A stretch of DNA of 64,000 nucleotides from a virus. Positions 1 through 6,906 of the stretch are shown piece after piece. The number at the start of each line of letters is the position of its first letter. Position 1 is the first letter of the stretch. Below the pieces are notes generated by a model. The model did no database searches. It saw only the letters and a list, made by a program, of their open reading frames with translations, and was not told the DNA's origin. The DNA lies in IMG/VR virus record IMGVR_UViG_3300044796_000662, positions 186,001 through 250,000 of that record. The stretch is one strand, 5' to 3'. The position numbers were made by a program, and so were the translations under genes.

Positions 1-690
1 CGCCATGACCACACCGGGCAGTGTCTTGAAGTCCGAGACGTTCCAAAAGAACGGGATCGGACCAAGGGACGGGACCGAGTAGCGGTACTCCGCCATGACC
101 CTCGCCCCGGGCTTGAAGCGGGTCTTGAAGACAATCGCTCCGGTCGAGTAGTTGACAACGTAGTCAGTACCCTCCGTGAGCAGCCAGTTGCCGTTCTCGT
201 AGATCCGGAGCGTGCCCTTCGAAGGAGGGTTCTGAAGCTGACCCTCAGTCTCGATGCCGGTCTGAAAGAAGAGCAGAGGTTCTTGGGGGACCGTGATGAG
301 GGGGTCAATCGTGTACATGCCAGGCTCGGAGGCGTTCTTGGGCACGGACAAGATCTCGATGTAGTAGACCCCAGGCAGGATCGGCATCTGCTCTTGGTTG
401 TTCGCGAGGACAGCCTGATCCTCGCGAACCCACTCGATAGGATGCGCGGGCGTACCAAAGTAGAAGAGACCCACGTGGCTCTCGACCGTCCCCATGAAGT
501 TGTCGCCAGCTAGGGAGATCTTGTTGGCACTCGATCCCTTGACGATGATCCCGTACTGCGGACGCTCGTTGAAGCTGTACTTGTTCTGGATGTACGGAAC
601 GATCTTGCTGTAGATGGGGTGGCGCGAGAACGAGTCTTTCAACTCGTTGATGATGCGCCGCTTGAGAGCCCCAATGATGTAGTAGTACAC
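1..690 (-). CDS. Virion structural protein, partial (C-terminus beyond window)
   Basis: This frame is open from a GTG at 690 to the left window edge (230 codons), so the C-terminus is missing. The GTG has a GAGG five bases upstream that overlaps the stop of the actin-like gene. The protein starts YYYIIGALKRRIINELKDSF. It continues as a mostly beta-type sequence rich in Tyr, Gly and Pro, with segments such as FFQTGIETEGQL and DYVVNYSTGAIVFKTRF that read like an Ig or beta-sandwich domain of a virion protein. I recognise no catalytic motif. Its place at the end of a long structural operon supports a virion role, which is inference. Confidence 0.6.
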   Translation of the reverse strand, partial: MYYYIIGALKRRIINELKDSFSRHPIYSKIVPYIQNKYSFNERPQYGIIVKGSSANKISLAGDNFMGTVESHVGLFYFGTPAHPIEWVREDQAVLANNQEQMPILPGVYYIEILSVPKNASEPGMYTIDPLITVPQEPLLFFQTGIETEGQLQNPPSKGTLRIYENGNWLLTEGTDYVVNYSTGAIVFKTRFKPGARVMAEYRYSVPSLGPIPFFWNVSDFKTLPGVVMA

Positions 691-697
691 GTGGGCC

Positions 698-1711
698 TCA
701 GGCGTGTTCCTCCATCGCCAGGACCAGGAGGCCCTCTGCGACAGCGGTCATGGGGTCCTTCGCCATCCGGATCTCGCTGATCTCGATGGGGAAGCCCTTC
801 TTCTTGATCTCGGAGAACTCCGACTTGAAGACCTCCTCGAAACCGATGGCCTTGCACGTGCCGCCGGAAACGACGAACGGGATCGGCCCTGGCAGCTCAA
901 TGCTCGACTGCGCCTTGCGGAACTGGATGGCGATGTTCTCCAGGCAATGGCGGATGAGCGCGCGGATGTAGAGAGAGATCGCTTCGGCGTCCCGATCATC
1001 ATCCTTGTGGTTGATGAGGTCCACGCCCTTCTCCTTGATGGTGCACATGCGCGAGGCCGTAGACCCGGTCGCCTTGGCTGCGTGGGAGTCGATCCAGTCG
1101 CCGCCACGTGCAAGAGAAAACTCCAGACCCTTGATGGTCTGATAGGAGAGCGCCACGTTGCACATGCCCGAACCGAATGACACGGACAGGCCCGAGAATG
1201 TCTCGTCGGCGCACTGGCTGTAGATGATCGCCATCGCCTCGTTCATCGGGTGCGCCGTGAACCCGTGCTCGGTGATGATCTTGCGGAAGATCTCCGTGTG
1301 GTAGACGACGTCCTGGTCCGGCATGTCCACGGGCGCCGCGGGGACGCTGTAGAAGCAGTGCTCGTCCTTGCAAGACGGCTCTTCGAGTACACTCTTGACG
1401 AGGAGACTCAGGATCTGCTGCGCCTTGAGTTCCCCGGCCGCGATGACGCCGTTGCTCAGGGGACGACGCACTTCCCTCTTGAAGAGGTTGGCCATCGTCA
1501 GAGCTGAATCGCCGATGACGACGAGCTGGCCGTCGCCCATCTCGATGTAATCGACCTTCGAGAGCCGGAGCTGCTTCTTGGCCTCCGATTCGAGGTCGAT
1601 GAATGCGTCGCGGATGCGGTTGGTCGAGACCTTGTCGCCGACCTGGCGTGCCGAGACGATGTTCATGGTCCCAATGTCGAGACCAATGCCCTTCCTCTTG
1701 TCCGTGCTCAT
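698..1711 (-). CDS. Actin-like ATPase (ParM/MreB/Hsp70 superfamily)
   Basis: A 337-residue protein with the ASKHA-fold nucleotide-binding pattern. Phosphate-1 loop GIGLDIGTMNIVSA lies near residues 8-21, phosphate-2 loop VSFGSGMCNVALS near 178-190, and the adenosine-type motif PFVVSGGTCKAIGF near 280-293. Family members bind ATP, and many polymerise into filaments that move plasmids or position phage DNA. Length fits ParM or MreB. The ATG has AGAGGA upstream. It lies downstream of a Dps-like gene and 7 bases before a virion gene, rather than beside an obvious parS/ParR partner. Filament formation is inference; an Hsp70-like chaperone or a virion-associated ATPase remains possible. Confidence 0.75.
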   Translation of the reverse strand: MSTDKRKGIGLDIGTMNIVSARQVGDKVSTNRIRDAFIDLESEAKKQLRLSKVDYIEMGDGQLVVIGDSALTMANLFKREVRRPLSNGVIAAGELKAQQILSLLVKSVLEEPSCKDEHCFYSVPAAPVDMPDQDVVYHTEIFRKIITEHGFTAHPMNEAMAIIYSQCADETFSGLSVSFGSGMCNVALSYQTIKGLEFSLARGGDWIDSHAAKATGSTASRMCTIKEKGVDLINHKDDDRDAEAISLYIRALIRHCLENIAIQFRKAQSSIELPGPIPFVVSGGTCKAIGFEEVFKSEFSEIKKKGFPIEISEIRMAKDPMTAVAEGLLVLAMEEHA

Positions 1712-1754
1712 CTGGGTCCTCTTTCATCTGACCGGGCAACGTGCCCGGTGAACT

Positions 1755-2534
1755 TCATTTGATCTTCCAGTCGGAAGCAGTCTTCACGCTCTTCGAAGCA
1801 ACCCGGCCGCCCGCACGCTGCTTGAGCAGGTACACGAACGACTCGTTCACGTCAGCGATGCCCTGGAGAAGGTTGTCAATGCCGTGCGAGAGCATCCCCT
1901 TCTTTTCCAACAGCTCGTAGCCGATACGCAGAAGCACGAGGAACCGGAGCACACCCTTGAGCGAGATGAGAACGCACTGCTCGGGCGCGGCCTGCATAGG
2001 GGCGGCGTTGTACAGATCCTTGACGATGAGGAGCTGGTGCGTGCTCTGGATGACCGGGTTCACGAGCACGGGAGTGCCGGCGCCCACTGCGCGCTCTCCA
2101 AGGCTGTCGATGAGCGGCTGCGTCTCGTTGTAGAGGCGTTCGAAGAGCAGGTGATCGGCGTAGAAGGCCGTGCCCTGCGTCTGCCAGTGATGCGTCTGGT
2201 GGATGAAGGAGAGCGCGCGAAGGTAGGTGAGCAGTGCCGCAAGCTCCGCCATCGACTGCTCGCCGTAGTCGAGCAAGAAGTGCGCGAGCACGTTGGCCAC
2301 GTCCTCGTTCGCGGCTTCTTTGGCCACCATCGCGCGGACCTCGGCCAGAGAGTCCTTGTCGGGAATCGACGAGGCACCCTTCGGACGACCCACTGCCTTC
2401 GAACACGAGGCATCCGGAAGATAGGGGGGACCCATCTTCAGGTGGTCGTATGTCGTGGGGTCGTGCCAGACTGCGTAGATCGAGTCGGCGTGTTCCCCAG
2501 AGTACGGGTCGATGACGGCGCGTTTGCCGCTCAC
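1755..2534 (-). CDS. Dps-like ferritin-fold protein
   Basis: 259 residues, GTG start. Residues 101-150 carry the Dps signature: HHW, then GTAFYADH, then LIDSLGER. Spacing of H116, H128, D143 and E147 matches the four ferroxidase ligands of E. coli Dps (H51, H63, D78, E82) exactly, i.e. offsets 0, 12, 27 and 31. Dps proteins bind and oxidise iron at subunit interfaces and protect DNA from Fenton damage. The first ~80 residues (Pro and charge rich) have no Dps counterpart I recognise, and the C-terminal helices are divergent. A possible role in protecting packaged or replicating phage DNA is inference. It sits between an unknown gene and the actin-like gene. Confidence 0.72.
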   Translation of the reverse strand: MSGKRAVIDPYSGEHADSIYAVWHDPTTYDHLKMGPPYLPDASCSKAVGRPKGASSIPDKDSLAEVRAMVAKEAANEDVANVLAHFLLDYGEQSMAELAALLTYLRALSFIHQTHHWQTQGTAFYADHLLFERLYNETQPLIDSLGERAVGAGTPVLVNPVIQSTHQLLIVKDLYNAAPMQAAPEQCVLISLKGVLRFLVLLRIGYELLEKKGMLSHGIDNLLQGIADVNESFVYLLKQRAGGRVASKSVKTASDWKIK

Positions 2535-2539
2535 AGCGC

Positions 2540-3055
2540 TCAGCCCTTCTTCTTGTGGATGCCGTGCGTGAATTCGAGGCTGCCCATACCGCCCGCCGAG
2601 GTGGACTTGATGCGGTGCTCCAGCTCATAGGGGCCCATGCCCTCCTCGTTGAGCTTCTTGGCGTCCTTGGGGTCGTAGCCGTGGGCTTCGAGGATGGCCT
2701 CAAGCTCCTTGAGTTCCCCAGGATGCGCTGCGCCTTCCGCCTGCCAGTCGGCCTTCTTGCGCTTGTTTTGTGTCTTGCCGCCAGGCCCAGCACCCCCGGG
2801 GAGCGCCGCCTTGGCCTCCTCACGCAGGTCTTGACCGACACCCGAGGGCGTCTCGCGCTCCGGCTTGGCGGTGAACGTCTTGCCCGTGTACGGAGAGCGG
2901 ACGGTCAGCTTCTTCTCCTTGAGCCAGAACTCGTTGCCCGTGGGATCCACGTACTTCCAAAGCATGCCGCCCTGGCCCTGCTTCTTGTCACCCTTGGCGA
3001 GCTTCTCGGTAAGCTCACTGGCCTGCTTCTTGAGCTGCTCTTGGATGGGGTGCAT
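2540..3055 (-). CDS. Hypothetical charged protein
   Basis: 171 residues, unrecognised. The ATG has GAAGGA at a good distance. The N-terminal third is a Lys/Gln-rich helix. The next segment (GMLWKYVDPTGNEFWL and following) looks beta-type, and a Gly/Lys/Pro-rich linker precedes a C-terminal helical region with GYDPKDAKKLNEEGMGPYEL. No signal peptide or membrane segment. It ends six bases before the GTG of the Dps-like gene, so the two are probably translated from one message. A YTTATS motif lies in the gap upstream. Confidence 0.6.
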   Translation of the reverse strand: MHPIQEQLKKQASELTEKLAKGDKKQGQGGMLWKYVDPTGNEFWLKEKKLTVRSPYTGKTFTAKPERETPSGVGQDLREEAKAALPGGAGPGGKTQNKRKKADWQAEGAAHPGELKELEAILEAHGYDPKDAKKLNEEGMGPYELEHRIKSTSAGGMGSLEFTHGIHKKKG

Positions 3056-3081
3056 GGTCTTCCTTCTGTAACGGCCGAGGG

Positions 3082-3087
3082 GATAAG
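3082..3087 (-). promoter_or_regulatory. Candidate YTTATS element
   Basis: Coding strand reads TTCCTCTTATCCCC between the stop of one gene and the ATG at 3055. It is one of nine gap motifs with core YTTATS. Whether it is a promoter -10 or a processing site is unknown. Confidence 0.3.
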
Positions 3088-3094
3088 AGGAAGT

Positions 3095-3700
3095 TCAGGG
3101 CTTGGCCTTGCGCCGAAGCTCCCGAAGCTTGTCCGAAGCGCCCGAAAGGGTGCTATCCGACTCGGTTTTCTTGGCCTCGATGCGACTCTCGGTGTTTTCG
3201 GGCCTGATCGTCGCTGGGATGAACGTCGGAGTGTTGTCCTCGGGCACCGCCGCACGCACCAGCGGGCCGCCGTTGCCCTGGACCTGGACGATGGTCGTCG
3301 TCGAGGGACCCTGCGTGCGAAGAAGCTCCAAGATCGTGTCCAGCTTGACCGTGGCCCGCTGTTCAGCCGCCAGAGCGTCCTGGCGTTGCTTCTCAAGAGC
3401 TTCCCGCAGACGCTTGTTCTCTTCTTCGAGGGCCTGCTGGCGAGCCGCAAGCGAAGGGTCCGGAGCCGCTGCAACGGGCTCGGTTGAGCCCGGGGGGATG
3501 ATGACGTTTCGCTGGACGTAGGGACCCGACTGGATGAGGCAGATGTACTTCTGCCCGATAGCCCGCCAGAGATCCTTGGACTTGTTCGCTTTGTCCGCCG
3601 GGATCGTGACCGTATGGCCGTGGGGAACACCCACCCCCAAGTCCGTGATGAAGTGGATCCCGGCGACGAGGCCGAAGACGGTGACATCGCTCACGGCCAT
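3095..3700 (-). CDS. Hypothetical protein with central coiled coil
   Basis: 201 residues, unrecognised. The N-terminal domain (about 1-75) is beta-type, with GVGVPHGHTVTIPADKANKS and a conserved-looking IGQKYICLIQSGPYV. Residues about 85-130 form a charged heptad-like coiled coil (QQALEEENKRLREALEKQ). The C-terminus is Ser/Thr/Lys-rich. The ATG follows the previous stop by one base, with AAGGGT as ribosome site. A coiled coil after a small beta domain suits an oligomeric virion or assembly protein, but this is inference from shape and location. Confidence 0.6.
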   Translation of the reverse strand: MAVSDVTVFGLVAGIHFITDLGVGVPHGHTVTIPADKANKSKDLWRAIGQKYICLIQSGPYVQRNVIIPPGSTEPVAAAPDPSLAARQQALEEENKRLREALEKQRQDALAAEQRATVKLDTILELLRTQGPSTTTIVQVQGNGGPLVRAAVPEDNTPTFIPATIRPENTESRIEAKKTESDSTLSGASDKLRELRRKAKP

Positions 3701-3701
3701 G

Positions 3702-4211
3702 TCAACGACCCTTCTTGTTGTGGAGGGTCTGTCGGAGCTGGAGCATCACCTCACGGGTCATGCGCTCCTTGATGAACTTCTTGGCCTCTTGCTTGGCCTT
3801 CGTGATGAAGTCCACACGACCGCGGCCGGGGTGCCACCAGCTCCCGTTCTCCATCGAACGAGGCGTCGCCCAGCGGAAGATCATCTCGCCCGAGTCGAGG
3901 ACGATGGGGATCGGGACCTTCGCCTTCGTGAGCCACTTCATCTGCCTCTTCTCCTGTCCGAAGACGAGAGGCTTGAAACCGGGGTGACTGGTCGTGATGA
4001 CGAGGCTGTTCGGGAAGATCTTGATCCGGAGCGACTTCGACAGCGACTTGCGGGCGCGGTCCGAAAAGGTGGGAATGTTCTGGAACTTGGCCTTGAGGCG
4101 CCGGTTCAGCTCGGCCTTGAGCTTGCGCAGCACCCCTTCTGGGTTGACGTTGAGGTTCTCGCCGATGAGGGGTTTGGCGTAGACACCGCTGACACGCGTG
4201 GGGGCGCCCAT
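3702..4211 (-). CDS. Putative neck/head-tail joining protein
   Basis: 169 residues. I chose the ATG at 4211 because it overlaps the upstream stop as TGATG; an in-frame ATG at 4232 lies inside the previous gene. The basic N-terminal half contains VLRKLKAELNRRLKAKF. The C-terminal part carries RWATPRSMENGSWWHPGRGRV followed by a long helix. A W-HPG segment followed by an amphipathic helix is common in HK97 gp10-type tail-completion proteins. Position directly after a probable head-closure gene agrees. The family assignment is tentative. Confidence 0.45.
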   Translation of the reverse strand: MGAPTRVSGVYAKPLIGENLNVNPEGVLRKLKAELNRRLKAKFQNIPTFSDRARKSLSKSLRIKIFPNSLVITTSHPGFKPLVFGQEKRQMKWLTKAKVPIPIVLDSGEMIFRWATPRSMENGSWWHPGRGRVDFITKAKQEAKKFIKERMTREVMLQLRQTLHNKKGR

Positions 4212-5575
4212 CAGTATTCCGTGTTCTCCCAAGCGTCGGTCTCTCCACGGAGCTGGCGCTCTGCGGGGATGTTGGGCTTGTTCGTGATCTCCGAGCTGGC
4301 TTCCTGGTCAGGGCCCATCGGAGCGAACTCGACGGCCGGGAACCTGACAGGATTGTCCACGGGCACCTTGTTGCGGATGTCCTTCTCGTCGAAGTGACCC
4401 ACCGTGAAGTGCTGTTGCAGGATCATGCCTCGGCTTGTAGGCATCCGAACGGCGCCGATCGAGTATCGTTCACCGTTGATCTTCACGAAGAAGTCACGGT
4501 GTGCAAGGAGCGGCGTCGGTCCCGTCCAGGACTCGTACGTGTGCTCGACCGTGCGACCGCGATCCTTCTGTGTGATGCGCTTCTCAGAGTCATCCGGCGC
4601 GATGATGATGTCGTACGGTCCGTCGTAGCCGCCGATGATCCCCGTACCGAAGCAGAGGGGATCGTCATTGATTGGTTGCTTGTGGATGTCGTCCTGGAAA
4701 CAAGGGCACGGCGTGCCCACCTGCTTGCGCAAGAAGACCTTCACGCGCTCGCCCGCCTGCTCAAGCAGCCAGCGGTTTCGGCGTGCGGCCTCCTTCCAGA
4801 TGTAGTCGATCTTCTCCATCTCGTAGGAGTTCGTGGCCGTCGCGTACTCCAGCGGCGTCTCCATGACCTTCTGGGACTGGACAACGCTCGTGGCGTGGTT
4901 GACGGGGATGCCCACGGTCGTGACGAGATAGAAGACCCTCTGAACGAGGTCCGTGCGCACGAGCTGCTTCGTGTACCTGTACGAGCAGGTCACGACGCTC
5001 GTTGAAGAAGGGACCACCGTGGGCAAGTAGTTCTGCGTGCCCGTGTCGGGGTAGCGCCGGACGTCGATCTCGATCTCGCCCGTCTGACCATCGACACGCA
5101 GGACCGGAACGATCTGGCCATCGACGATGACCTGCACGTCCTCGGCAGAGTTGGCGTAGACCTCCTGCGAGGCTTCCTTGACGATGGGCCGAAGCAGCGT
5201 GCGGAAGACGTAACGAGGACCATAGCCGGCCATGCCCGTGCTCTGCTCGCCGAAGATGACCCACTGTTGAGGGGTGATCTGCTCGTCGGTAACGAGGACG
5301 TTGTTGGTCTGATCGCGCCAGTAGCGAGACCCGATGGGCAGGCTGTTCACGCGCTCGAACGGTCCGAACTCCGAGTCGAACGCACGGTAGATGTTGACCC
5401 CCAAGATGGAGAACCGACCGTTGAGGGTCAGGATCCCGGGGCTGTCCCACGTGAGGTCGAACACACCAGGCCGGTACCCACTCCTCACGAAGAAGTTGAG
5501 GGGTGAGACCGGCCACGGAGCCCGGACGTACTCCAGCTCACTGGGGTTCCGGTCGCGATTACTTGCATAAGGCAT
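4211..5575 (-). CDS. Probable head-closure/neck structural protein with Cys motif
   Basis: 454 residues. The N-terminal half is rich in beta structure. A helical stretch near 240-285 (ARRNRWLLEQAGERVKVFL) leads into a cysteine motif GTPCPCFQDD, with a further Cys about 17 residues on before FGTGIIGGYDGPY. The CxC-x(n)-C-GTG-GGY arrangement recurs in phage head-completion or neck proteins, where it probably binds metal. The C-terminal third is again beta-type. The ATG lies behind GGGGGAG. The gene overlaps the next by one base. Virion role is likely; the exact place in the particle is inference. Confidence 0.5.
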   Translation of the reverse strand: MPYASNRDRNPSELEYVRAPWPVSPLNFFVRSGYRPGVFDLTWDSPGILTLNGRFSILGVNIYRAFDSEFGPFERVNSLPIGSRYWRDQTNNVLVTDEQITPQQWVIFGEQSTGMAGYGPRYVFRTLLRPIVKEASQEVYANSAEDVQVIVDGQIVPVLRVDGQTGEIEIDVRRYPDTGTQNYLPTVVPSSTSVVTCSYRYTKQLVRTDLVQRVFYLVTTVGIPVNHATSVVQSQKVMETPLEYATATNSYEMEKIDYIWKEAARRNRWLLEQAGERVKVFLRKQVGTPCPCFQDDIHKQPINDDPLCFGTGIIGGYDGPYDIIIAPDDSEKRITQKDRGRTVEHTYESWTGPTPLLAHRDFFVKINGERYSIGAVRMPTSRGMILQQHFTVGHFDEKDIRNKVPVDNPVRFPAVEFAPMGPDQEASSEITNKPNIPAERQLRGETDAWENTEY

Positions 5576-5598
5576 GGAGGCTCCCCCAGATCAGCCCC

Positions 5599-5604
5599 CA
5601 TAAA
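5599..5604 (-). promoter_or_regulatory. Candidate YTTATS element
   Basis: Coding strand TTCCCTTTATGGGG, 24 bases upstream of the ATG at 5575, in the 37-base gap behind the preceding gene. Member of the nine-site motif set. Confidence 0.28.
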
Positions 5605-5612
5605 GGGAAGAA

Positions 5613-5909
5613 TCACTGCGGTGCTTGCGCACCTTCACCCTGGGCGTTGACGAAGCTGATCTGCCCTGTCTTGGCGTCCACCTCGACAGGTGTACCCGGG
5701 TTGAGCCCACGGTCGGTCAACTCCTTGGCGAAGAGACGCTGCTTCTCCTCGTCGAGCTGCCTGGCCGAGACGAGGATCTTGATCTTCTCGTGCTCCAAGT
5801 CGAGGAGCTGGTCGCCAAGCTGAGACCTGGCAGCCGAGACCTGTGCCATTCTTTTCAGCACATCTGGCGAGATCGGGTCGTTCGGGGTCAGCTTCTTCTC
5901 GGTGCTCAT
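5613..5909 (-). CDS. Hypothetical small helical protein
   Basis: 98 residues. The ATG at 5909 is preferred because GGAGG lies six bases upstream; further in-frame ATGs upstream (5915, 5930) lack such a site. Residues 20-65 form a charged helix (LGDQLLDLEHEKIKILVSAR) likely to be a coiled coil. They are followed by a short beta hairpin, PVEVDAKTGQISFVNAQ. No known family recognised. It sits between two structural genes, so an assembly or chaperone role is possible but unproven. Confidence 0.6.
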   Translation of the reverse strand: MSTEKKLTPNDPISPDVLKRMAQVSAARSQLGDQLLDLEHEKIKILVSARQLDEEKQRLFAKELTDRGLNPGTPVEVDAKTGQISFVNAQGEGAQAPQ

Positions 5910-5961
5910 CTTCATCCTCCGGTGGCGCACAAACGCGCGCCCGTCCTACAGGAGGGGATGG

Positions 5962-5967
5962 CATAAG
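5962..5967 (-). promoter_or_regulatory. Candidate YTTATS element
   Basis: Coding strand GTCCTCTTATGCCA in the 76-base gap upstream of the ATG at 5909. A small GC-rich hairpin (GGCGC...GCGCC) lies between it and the ribosome site. Confidence 0.32.
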
Positions 5968-5985
5968 AGGACTAGACAGCTTGGG

Positions 5986-6903
5986 TCAGAAGCCGACGAA
6001 CTTGCGAGGAGAGAGCACACCTCGGCCGGCGTACGGACCGAATGCCGAACGGATGCCGGTACCAAACTTGGGCTGCTGGACGCCCTTGATGTAGTTGACG
6101 GTCGCCTTGCCCTTTTCGAGCTGCGTCTGGAAGTGCTCACTGGCGGCTTGCTGAGCGCCTTCGTACTTGGCGGCCTTCTCCAGGTTGAGCGAGACACCGC
6201 CGATGCTGTAGTCGAACTCGTCGGCGATCCAGTTGATGCGCATGGCCTGGAGCGCGTAGTACGTCGCGCCCGTCAAGAGCATCGTCCTCCACTCGGGATG
6301 GAGCTGCACCATCTGAGCGATGTTGGCGAAGGGAGTCTTGGGGGGCGCCGCGATGATGTCGTCGAGCGCGTTGTACATGTACTCGACCAGCTCGTGGTCC
6401 TCCCAGATGAAGCCGAAGACCTTGCTGAACTGCGTAACCGTCTCTTCGTGGGCCGGCGGACGGAAGTGGTAGTTGCGGTCGGGGTTGTTGTCGCGGAGCA
6501 GGTTGCGCAAGCGGCGCATGAGTTCCCGCTCGTGGTGGTCCATCTCGCCACCCTCACCCCCACCGGGGCCGAACCCACCCGGTTGGACCCGGTCGATGAC
6601 CGCGAAGTTCATGACGACCTGTTGCAGCGGCCCTCCGACGACCTCACGGAAGGTCCAGCGGATGCGGTAGGCACCGATGTTGGCGTCAAGCGGGATGAGC
6701 AGGCTCGCGTAGTATTCCCCGACAGACGGGTTCACGGGCACACGCATGCTCGGACCGACGAGGACTTCGCTGCCGGTCGTGAAGTCGTAGAGGGCGTAGC
6801 TGATCTCGGCGGCGTTGACGGGCGTGCCGTTGACGTTCGTCAGGTAGATGTTGAGGTCGTTCCTGCCGAGGAGCTGACCCTTGTAGAATGCGGTGGTTGC
6901 CAT
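5986..6903 (-). CDS. Virion protein with N-terminal Ig-like domain
   Basis: 305 residues. Residues 1-105 form a beta sandwich (YALYDFTTGSEVLVGP ... GEYYASLLIP ... GAYRIRWTF) similar in pattern to the C-terminus of the giant repeat protein just upstream. A Gly-rich linker (GGFGPGGGEGGE) leads to a helical domain of about 180 residues with IWEDHELVEYMYNAL and LHPEWRTMLLTGATYYALQA. The last 60 residues include IGGVSLNLEKAAKYEGAQ. The helical domain resembles modules of phage structural proteins that anchor a fibre or adaptor. Start ATG is three bases after the giant gene's stop, so expression is coupled. Confidence 0.6.
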   Translation of the reverse strand: MATTAFYKGQLLGRNDLNIYLTNVNGTPVNAAEISYALYDFTTGSEVLVGPSMRVPVNPSVGEYYASLLIPLDANIGAYRIRWTFREVVGGPLQQVVMNFAVIDRVQPGGFGPGGGEGGEMDHHERELMRRLRNLLRDNNPDRNYHFRPPAHEETVTQFSKVFGFIWEDHELVEYMYNALDDIIAAPPKTPFANIAQMVQLHPEWRTMLLTGATYYALQAMRINWIADEFDYSIGGVSLNLEKAAKYEGAQQAASEHFQTQLEKGKATVNYIKGVQQPKFGTGIRSAFGPYAGRGVLSPRKFVGF

Positions 6904-6906
6904 GCT

